Assembly (NCBI RefSeq): GCF_025558425.1
Contig: NZ_CP094718.1
Location: forward strand, 186,001 to 250,000
Direction: 5' to 3'
DNA length: 64,000 bases
DNA from: Staphylococcus sp. IVB6240
GTDB taxonomy: Bacteria > Bacillota > Bacilli > Staphylococcales > Staphylococcaceae
The first letter of the stretch is position 1; each line of letters begins with the position of its first letter. Of the stretch, positions 57,881-64,000 are shown piece after piece. Both the position numbers and the translations under genes were made by a program. The notes under the pieces were generated by a model. That model worked only from the letters and a program-made list of their open reading frames with translations. It was not told the DNA's origin and searched no databases.

Positions 57881-59809
57881 ATGAAGCATTATTTAAAACA
57901 TGTCACTTATGTGGATACCAATAAGATTGATATGAATCGTGGTATTCGCCAAGGATTGTTGATGCTCTTGCCACTTTTATATGGTGTGTGCACGCATAAC
58001 ATGTCACTTGCATTACTCGTCTCAATTGGGACATTTGCACATATTTATGTTTTTAAAGGGACCTTTACGTCGCGTATGCGTGCAGTGACTTTTGCGACAT
58101 GTGGTTTAGTTGTTGCGATGATGTTGGGGACATTCACTGTAAGTTACCCGATTTTATTTGGTATTGGGCTGCTCTTAGTAGCTGTCATTCCGTATTATGT
58201 TTTTACCACACTCCATATTCCGGGGCCTTCTTCAACATTCTTTATCATTGCTTATAGTTTATCGAGTGTAATGCCTGAAGATCCTCATGCCTTTTTGTAT
58301 CGAGGTGCTTTAGTTGGATGTGGTGGCTTGTTAGGGATGATTCTTGTATATGTGGAAAGTAAGTTAAAAGGGGAACAACCTGAACAAGCAGCTGTGCAAC
58401 AAGATTATATTCAGATTAGACAATTGGTGCATCACTTTAATGACCAAGTCACGTTCAATGATTTAACAAAGACAGCTGTTACGACATTGATTTTGTCATC
58501 TGATATTTTGAGTACGACGCGATCGTCTCTACAAAGAAAGTCTGCGTCATATCAACGATTTATTCTCCTTCATTATGTGGCTGAAGGAATCTACTCTGAG
58601 TTGCTTGAACTAAATGCTAAAGGGCATCGTCCATTACCACCCATTGTGTTGGAAATGATGGATTATCTGACTTCAAGTATGATTGAAGGTGTTTCACCTG
58701 ATGAGGCTTGGCGTAAACGGATAGACGTTCCAGAAAAATTTGATGGCTTAGTTCAACTCATTTATAAGATAGACGAGGTTTTACATATGCCAGATGATCA
58801 AGTAAAACGTCAGGCACAGGTAAAGTCTCCTCAATATTTGGCAAGACTTCGATACAATTTGACACCAGAATCAATGAATTTTATTGCGACTATGCGATAT
58901 TCATTGATTGTGGGATGTGCGATTGTGATTGCACTGACTTTTGACTTTGAACGGGCTTATTGGATCCCACTTAGTGCGCACACTGTACTTATTGGAGGTA
59001 CGACTATTGCCAGTATTGAAAGGGCAGGTGGTCGTTGGATTGGGACGTTGATTGGTATTGTGATTGCGATCGGGCTGCTACTATTTGAGCCGAATTTGAT
59101 TACTGTCGTGCTGGTAATGTGTATATGCAGTGCATTGACTGAGATGTTGATTGGAGCAAATTATGCTTTGGCAATGATTGCAATTACCGTGCAAGTTATT
59201 TTATTAGGAGGTCTAGCACAAGGGCATTTAACGATGATGATTGCGTTACCAAGATTCCTTGATACGACTGTTGGGATTCTTATTGCAGTAATAGGTGTGC
59301 TTTTAATTGGACAACGTTTGGCAAGTAAACGTCTACCGGAAATGATGGGAAATGTTGTACGTATTGAAAGTCAAATGTTTCATTATTTATTTTCGGATAA
59401 TGGATATCCAGTTGAGAGAACGGTACATCGTGATAGCTTACGTCTAAAGTTGCAGTTAGATAATATGGAGACAATGTATCGTCATGCTTATGGAGAGTGG
59501 TCTTCTAATCGGAAACGAACGCAATATTATTATCCGGCGATGTTTCTCTTACAACAAATTCATTTTAAGTTACTTCAATGTTTACAATACCCACCTAAAG
59601 ATCTATTGAATGCGGAGACAATGGGGTCATACTTACTTGTGTTTGAGAACATTGCTAAGCATCTGGAATACGGAATTGTTCAGCAAGAAATGACGACTTT
59701 ACCAGACTTGAATCATTATGCACAAATACGACGTGCGTTGATGCAGTTACAGGAAATTGCTTTATATGATAAAGGGGATCAACGTAATCCACATTTATTA
59801 GAACACTAA
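57881..59809 (+). CDS. FUSC family membrane protein
   Basis: Inner-membrane protein of the fusaric-acid-resistance/aromatic acid exporter superfamily, 642 residues. It has the expected double layout: a first set of about six membrane spans (about 25-160), a soluble segment (about 160-330), a second set of spans (about 342-470, with the RAGGRWIGTLIG block typical of FUSC proteins) and a soluble C-terminus. The substrate is unknown. ATG at 57881 follows GAAAGGTG. Only 33 nt separate it from the rRNA terminator, leaving no evident room for a promoter. It ends tail to tail with pdxR. Confidence 0.85.
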   Translation: MKHYLKHVTYVDTNKIDMNRGIRQGLLMLLPLLYGVCTHNMSLALLVSIGTFAHIYVFKGTFTSRMRAVTFATCGLVVAMMLGTFTVSYPILFGIGLLLVAVIPYYVFTTLHIPGPSSTFFIIAYSLSSVMPEDPHAFLYRGALVGCGGLLGMILVYVESKLKGEQPEQAAVQQDYIQIRQLVHHFNDQVTFNDLTKTAVTTLILSSDILSTTRSSLQRKSASYQRFILLHYVAEGIYSELLELNAKGHRPLPPIVLEMMDYLTSSMIEGVSPDEAWRKRIDVPEKFDGLVQLIYKIDEVLHMPDDQVKRQAQVKSPQYLARLRYNLTPESMNFIATMRYSLIVGCAIVIALTFDFERAYWIPLSAHTVLIGGTTIASIERAGGRWIGTLIGIVIAIGLLLFEPNLITVVLVMCICSALTEMLIGANYALAMIAITVQVILLGGLAQGHLTMMIALPRFLDTTVGILIAVIGVLLIGQRLASKRLPEMMGNVVRIESQMFHYLFSDNGYPVERTVHRDSLRLKLQLDNMETMYRHAYGEWSSNRKRTQYYYPAMFLLQQIHFKLLQCLQYPPKDLLNAETMGSYLLVFENIAKHLEYGIVQQEMTTLPDLNHYAQIRRALMQLQEIALYDKGDQRNPHLLEH

Positions 59810-59810
59810 G

Positions 59811-59857
59811 AAAAACCTTCTTACAAGTCATATATCGACTGTGTAAGGAGGTTTTTG
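59811..59857 (+). terminator. Two-way terminator between the FUSC gene and pdxR
   Basis: AAAAACCTTCTTACA (59811-59825) pairs with TGTAAGGAGGTTTTT (59842-59856). A-run on one side and T-run on the other let it work for both converging genes. Confidence 0.88.
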
Positions 59858-59883
59858 TCGTAGCTAGATATGTAATACGATTT

Positions 59884-61284
59884 TTATTGTAAAGCATGTA
59901 TGAGTCGTTCGGCATGGTATTGTAGGTCATCATCTTCAATGCCTCCGAAACCTAAGACAAAACGTGGTGTATTTTCCTGGTATTGACAATGATAATCTGA
60001 TAATGGTTGCAGATTAATATCATATGACTTGAATCGTTGCAGACACTCCTGTTCGCTCAGACCATTTTTGATTGTAATAACAAAATGCATGCCGGTTTGA
60101 GCACCATCAATTTCAATAAGTGACGGGAACTGTGTTAAATAATTGATAAGGATATCACGCTTTTGACGATAAATTCGACGCATACGGTTAAGGTGACGCT
60201 CAAATTGATTACTTTCCATAAATTGACTAACAATGTATTGTGTATGACGCGGAACGGTGCCACCTTCGATATTCTCTGTTCTTTGGTATTGTGTTGCTAA
60301 ATGAATGGGTAAGACAGCATAAGCAATACGAATACTTGGTGCAATGGATTTTGAGAAAGTACTCACATATATGACACGTTCTCCATTATCTAAACTTTGG
60401 AGTGCTGGAATGGGCTTTCCTTCATAGCGAAATTCTGAATCGTAGTCATCTTCAATAATATAACGGTTAGGATGCTGGTTTGCCCATTTAAGTAATTTAA
60501 TTCGATTTTGTAAGCTCATGGTCACACCTGTAGGAAACTGATGACTAGGTGTAATATAAATAATATTGTTTTGACACTGTTCAATATCACGCATTTGAAT
60601 ACCGTCTGTTTGTACAGGGATAAAGCTATATGGGATATGTTTCCGATTGAGTAATTGTGGTACTTGCGGGTAAATCGGATCTTCCAACATAAATGCGTGC
60701 TGCTCAGGCAATAAATCTGTAATGATAGACAGCAATTGTTCTGTTGATGATGCAATGATCACTTGTTCAGGTGTAGATTGTACGCCACGACTGTGAAAGA
60801 GATAGTGACTGATTTGTTGTCTCAATGCAAATTCTCCTTGAGGATTCCCAGATTCTACTAAGTTGTCCTGAAGTGTATCAAACGCTTCTTTAGCAAACTT
60901 ACGAAATTGTTTAAATGGAAAATGCGCTTTATCAATCGCACCTAACTGAAAATTGTAACGTGATTGTGAGGAAGTTTTGGGCATTGAAATAGTCTTTGAT
61001 TCGATATCGTTTTGAGATGTAGTCAATGGCAATGTATCAATATCACTCACAAAGTAACCCGAACGTTGTTTACTATAGATATAGCCTTCATCAATTAATT
61101 GTGCATAGGCATTTTCAATCGTTGTTTGACTAATTGATAGATAGTCACCTAATAAACGCTTTGATGGTAATTTTTCATCTTCTTGTAGTTGTCCGTTAAT
61201 GATGCTACTGCGAATATTTTCATATAATTGCATATAAATGGGTTGGTTTTGTGACTTATCGATATGAAACATGAGCATTTCCAT
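59884..61284 (-). CDS. pdxR: MocR/GntR family regulator PdxR
   Basis: Transcription factor with an N-terminal winged helix and a C-terminal aminotransferase-like domain that senses PLP; it controls the divergent pdxST genes. The 466-residue product has the GntR HTH at about 12-80 (LPSKRLLGDYLSISQTTIEN), PLP-fold blocks SGNPQGEFALRQQI, TPSHQFPTG, EDDYDSEFRYEG and the PLP lysine in VSTFSKS (K312). The start ATG at 61282-61284 has GGAG 7 nt upstream. Its position opposite pdxS matches S. aureus and Listeria. Confidence 0.94.
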   Translation of the reverse strand: MEMLMFHIDKSQNQPIYMQLYENIRSSIINGQLQEDEKLPSKRLLGDYLSISQTTIENAYAQLIDEGYIYSKQRSGYFVSDIDTLPLTTSQNDIESKTISMPKTSSQSRYNFQLGAIDKAHFPFKQFRKFAKEAFDTLQDNLVESGNPQGEFALRQQISHYLFHSRGVQSTPEQVIIASSTEQLLSIITDLLPEQHAFMLEDPIYPQVPQLLNRKHIPYSFIPVQTDGIQMRDIEQCQNNIIYITPSHQFPTGVTMSLQNRIKLLKWANQHPNRYIIEDDYDSEFRYEGKPIPALQSLDNGERVIYVSTFSKSIAPSIRIAYAVLPIHLATQYQRTENIEGGTVPRHTQYIVSQFMESNQFERHLNRMRRIYRQKRDILINYLTQFPSLIEIDGAQTGMHFVITIKNGLSEQECLQRFKSYDINLQPLSDYHCQYQENTPRFVLGFGGIEDDDLQYHAERLIHALQ

Positions 61285-61391
61285 AGAACTTCTCCAATCT
61301 GACCTCTTTATTTTTTATTAATTTGATACTTTAACCAGTTCAGTTAATAGTATAAGCTACATCTAAACAACTATAAAGGGGGAAATTTTTT
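61285..61391. promoter_or_regulatory. Divergent control region of pdxR and pdxST
   Basis: AT-rich gap of 107 nt that must hold both promoters and the PdxR operator. For pdxS, TATAAG (61351-61356) is a possible -10. I could not settle the -35 boxes or the operator repeats by eye. Confidence 0.4.
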
Positions 61392-62279
61392 ATGACAAAG
61401 CAAGTAGGATCAGAACGTGTTAAACGTGGGATGGCAGAAATGCAAAAGGGTGGCGTCATTATGGACGTTGTCAATGCTGAGCAAGCAAAAATTGCAGAGG
61501 CTGCAGGTGCAGTTGCTGTCATGGCACTTGAGCGCGTGCCATCAGATATTCGTGCAGCAGGTGGTGTTGCGCGTGCATGTAACCCGAAAATTGTAGAAGA
61601 AGTAATGAATGCTGTATCAATTCCAGTCATGGCGAAGTGTCGTATTGGTCATATTACAGAAGCACGTGTATTAGAAGCAATGGGTGTCGACTACATAGAT
61701 GAATCAGAAGTATTAACGCCAGCGGATGAAGTTTTCCATTTGAAGAAGAGCGACTATACGGTACCATTCGTATGTGGCTGTCGTAATTTAGGTGAAGCTG
61801 CACGTCGTATTGGCGAAGGTGCGGCAATGTTACGTACAAAAGGTGAGCCAGGTACAGGTAACATTGTGGAAGCAGTACGCCATATGCGTCAGGTGAACCA
61901 AGAAGTAGCGCGTATTACTGTGATGAGTGATGATGAGTTGATGACAGAAGCGAAAAATATTGGTGCACCTTACCATATCCTTCAAGATATTAAAAAGCAT
62001 GGTCGCTTACCAGTTGTTAACTTTGCGGCAGGTGGTGTTGCAACGCCACAAGATGCGGCATTGATGATGGAACTTGGTGCGGATGGTGTGTTTGTTGGTT
62101 CAGGTATTTTTAAATCAGAGGATCCAGAAACATTTGCTAAGGCGATTGTACAAGCAACAACACATTACCAAGATTATGAATTAATTGGTCGTCTTGCGAA
62201 AGATTTAGGTGCGGCAATGAAAGGCTTGGATATCAATCAACTTTCATTAGAAGAACGCATGCAAGAGCGTGGTTGGTAA
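61392..62279 (+). CDS. pdxS: Pyridoxal 5'-phosphate synthase subunit PdxS
   Basis: Builds PLP from ribose-5-phosphate, glyceraldehyde-3-phosphate and ammonia supplied by PdxT, in a 12+12 complex. The 295-residue TIM barrel has the catalytic lysines K82 (MAKCRIGH) and K150 ([10 protein letters not shown]) and the phosphate-binding [12 protein letters not shown] block. ATG at 61392 lies after an A- and G-rich site (AAAGGGGGAAA). pdxT starts one base after its stop. PLP made here serves cysK and the decarboxylase encoded in the same window, among others. Confidence 0.97.
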   Translation: MTKQVGSERVKRGMAEMQKGGVIMDVVNAEQAKIAEAAGAVAVMALERVPSDIRAAGGVARACNPKIVEEVMNAVSIPVMAKCRIGHITEARVLEAMGVDYIDESEVLTPADEVFHLKKSDYTVPFVCGCRNLGEAARRIGEGAAMLRTKGEPGTGNIVEAVRHMRQVNQEVARITVMSDDELMTEAKNIGAPYHILQDIKKHGRLPVVNFAAGGVATPQDAALMMELGADGVFVGSGIFKSEDPETFAKAIVQATTHYQDYELIGRLAKDLGAAMKGLDINQLSLEERMQERGW

Positions 62280-62280
62280 G

Positions 62281-62838
62281 ATGAGAATTGGTGTATTAGC
62301 ATTACAAGGGGCTGTTCGTGAGCATATGCGACAAATTGAAGCATGTGGTCACGAGGCGGTCGCTGTGAAGACTGTCGCACAGTTAGAGACGTTAGATGGT
62401 TTGGTGATACCAGGTGGTGAGTCTACAACGTTACGTCGTCTGATGACGTTATATGGTTTCAGAGAGGCATTGCGTGAATCTTCACTACCGATGTATGGTA
62501 CTTGTGCAGGACTCATCGTGCTTGCAGATGATATTGAAGGCGAAGAAGGGTACTTGAAAAAGTTGAATATTACGGTTGAACGTAATTCATTTGGTCGCCA
62601 AGTAGATAGCTTTGAAGCGATGTTAGATATTGAAGGGATTGAACAACCAGTAGAAGGTGTTTTTATCCGTGCGCCACATATCCAATCTGTACGTGAGGGT
62701 GTTGCTGTACTTGGTACCATTGATGACAAAATCATTGCGGTACAACAGGGACGTTACTTAGGTGTGTCATTCCATCCAGAATTAACAGAAGATATATCGA
62801 TGATGCGTTACTTTATTGAAAAAGTAGTCTCATTATAA
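62281..62838 (+). CDS. pdxT: PLP synthase glutaminase subunit PdxT
   Basis: Releases ammonia from glutamine and passes it to PdxS. The 185-residue class I-type glutaminase has PGGESTT near residue 44, the nucleophile C75 in GTCAGL, and the H165/E167 pair in [12 protein letters not shown] at 62281 is one base after the pdxS stop, so it probably depends on coupled translation; its own binding site is weak. A two-way terminator follows. Confidence 0.97.
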   Translation: MRIGVLALQGAVREHMRQIEACGHEAVAVKTVAQLETLDGLVIPGGESTTLRRLMTLYGFREALRESSLPMYGTCAGLIVLADDIEGEEGYLKKLNITVERNSFGRQVDSFEAMLDIEGIEQPVEGVFIRAPHIQSVREGVAVLGTIDDKIIAVQQGRYLGVSFHPELTEDISMMRYFIEKVVSL

Positions 62839-62915
62839 TTGAAAAAGTAAAGTTTAAAGCAGGACGTTATCAATGATTGATAAATACTGTTTTAGAAACC
62901 GTATCTTTCCATAAG

Positions 62916-62957
62916 AAAAAGCCATTCGAGTTCGATAATGAACTTGAATGGCTTTTG
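62916..62957 (+). terminator. Two-way terminator between pdxT and the nucleoside transporter gene
   Basis: AAAAGCCATTC pairs with GAATGGCTTTT and an inner AGTTC/GAACT stem extends it. A-run and T-run flank it, so it can serve both converging genes. Confidence 0.87.
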
Positions 62958-62963
62958 TCATAT

Positions 62964-64000
62964 TTAAATAAAGAATCCTGCGATTGTTGCAGAGATGAAT
63001 GATACAAGTGTTGCACCGAATAAAAGTTTTAATCCGAAGCGGGCAACAACGTCACCTTTTTCATCGTTTAATGATTTGATAGCACCTGAGATGATACCGA
63101 TTGAGCTGAAGTTGGCAAATGATACTAAGAAGACAGATACAACACCAACAGCGCGTTCTGATAAGCCTTGTACTTTAGCAAGTTCTGTCATTGCAACGAA
63201 CTCATTTGATAATAATTTTGTTGCCATAATTGAACCAGCGTCAACAGCATCGCTCCAAGGAATCCCTGTTAAGAATGCAAGTGGTGCGAAGATGAATCCG
63301 ATTAATGTTTGGAAGTTCCAATCTAATGAACCGCCTGAAACCATTGCGATAATACCGCCTACGATACCATTTAATAATGAGATCAATGCGATATAACCAA
63401 TTAACATAGCACCTACGATTACAGCAACTTTGAAACCATCTAAAATGTATTCCCCTAACATTTCAAAGAATGATTGTTTTTTTTCTTCAGTATCGATTAA
63501 TAACTTATCATTCTCTTCATCTACTTTATATGGATTGATAATAGATGCGATGATGAAACCGCCGAATAAGTTTAAGACAACGGCTGTTACTACATATTCC
63601 GGTTTAATCATTGTGAAGTATGCCCCAACGATTGACGCAGAAACTGTTGACATAGCTGATGCTGTTAATGTGTATAAACGGTGTTTTGGAATGAATGGCA
63701 GTTGTTTTTTCAATGAAATGAATACTTCAGATTGTCCCAAGATAGCTGAAGCAACTGCGTTATAAGACTCTAAACGTCCCATTCCGTTTACTTTTGAGAT
63801 TAAGAAACCAAGTACATTAATGATGACTGGTAAAATTTTTAAGTATTGTAAAATACCGATTAATGCTGAAATGAATACGATCGGTAATAAAACGTTAATG
63901 AAGAAAGTTGATTCGCCTTCGTTCATTAAACCACCGAATACAAAGTTAATCCCTTCTGCTGCTTGTTTAAGCAAGTATCCAAATCCGGCAGCGACACCAC
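62964..64000 (-). CDS. nupC: NupC family concentrative nucleoside transporter, C-terminal part (5' end outside window)
   Basis: Nucleoside:cation symporter of the CNT family. About 345 residues are visible and the frame stays open to the window edge, so the first 60 or so residues are missing (family length about 400). Visible CNT blocks include [14 protein letters not shown] near the cut end, [26 protein letters not shown], and the C-terminal [13 protein letters not shown]. Several hydrophobic spans alternate with re-entrant segments. The substrate range cannot be read from the sequence. It converges with pdxT. Confidence 0.93.
   Translation of the reverse strand, partial: GVAAGFGYLLKQAAEGINFVFGGLMNEGESTFFINVLLPIVFISALIGILQYLKILPVIINVLGFLISKVNGMGRLESYNAVASAILGQSEVFISLKKQLPFIPKHRLYTLTASAMSTVSASIVGAYFTMIKPEYVVTAVVLNLFGGFIIASIINPYKVDEENDKLLIDTEEKKQSFFEMLGEYILDGFKVAVIVGAMLIGYIALISLLNGIVGGIIAMVSGGSLDWNFQTLIGFIFAPLAFLTGIPWSDAVDAGSIMATKLLSNEFVAMTELAKVQGLSERAVGVVSVFLVSFANFSSIGIISGAIKSLNDEKGDVVARFGLKLLFGATLVSFISATIAGFFI

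Noticed and set aside
63430..63765. Plus-strand open frame of about 111 codons within the nupC-family gene
   Set aside because: It is antisense to clear transporter sequence and has no family features.

Overview
This window is core chromosome of a Staphylococcus. The 16S sequence, the tRNA set, the low G+C content and the gene order (dnaX-ebfC-recR, tmk-pstA-holB-ricT-yabA, metG-tatD-rnmV-rsmA-veg-ispE-purR-ridA-spoVG-glmU-prs-rplY-pth-mfd, tilS-hpt-ftsH-hslO-cysK-folP-folB-folK-dusB-lysS, pdxR/pdxST-nupC) match the staphylococcal replication/translation/folate neighbourhood known from S. aureus. Many proteins are visibly diverged from S. aureus, which fits another species, perhaps of the intermedius-hyicus group; the species is not settled here.

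Layout. 1-3362: end of a GNAT acetyltransferase, then dnaX, ebfC and recR. 3363-8767: first rRNA operon (two promoters, 16S-23S-5S, terminator). 8768-15501: a PLP decarboxylase-like gene, then tmk, the c-di-AMP receptor gene pstA (darA), holB, ricT, yabA, trmN6, a GIY-YIG gene and rsmI. 15502-23216: metG, tatD, rnmV, rsmA, veg, ispE, purR, ridA, spoVG. 23217-34306: glmU, prs, rplY, pth, mfd, a lipid-flippase-like gene, mazG, rqcP, divIC. 34307-34680: a non-coding block with a tandem palindromic repeat. 34684-46281: an S1-domain gene, tilS, hpt, ftsH, hslO, cysK, folP, folB, folK, dusB, lysS. 46282-57847: a large stable-RNA cluster read rightwards (5S, eight tRNAs, 16S-23S-5S, new promoter, 16S-tRNA-Ile-23S-5S). 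57881-64000: an FUSC membrane protein, then divergent pdxR and pdxST, and the 3' part of a nupC-family transporter gene on the minus strand.

The genes form a growth-related block: DNA polymerase clamp-loader subunits (dnaX, holB) and the initiation regulator yabA, recombination and repair (recR, mfd), rRNA and tRNA production and maturation (rnmV, rsmA, rsmI, trmN6, tilS, dusB, metG, lysS), nucleotide precursors (tmk, prs, hpt, purR), cell-envelope precursors (glmU, ispE, flippase, divIC), folate, PLP and cysteine synthesis, and proteostasis (ftsH, hslO, rqcP). I saw no prophage, intact insertion sequence, CRISPR array or defence island.

The least explained parts are non-coding: a roughly 121-bp repeat after divIC whose arms differ between copies yet keep pairing, a long bipartite hairpin between ridA and spoVG, a structured leader before rplY, a probable decayed gene before hslO, and an FUSC gene with almost no room for a promoter behind an rRNA terminator.
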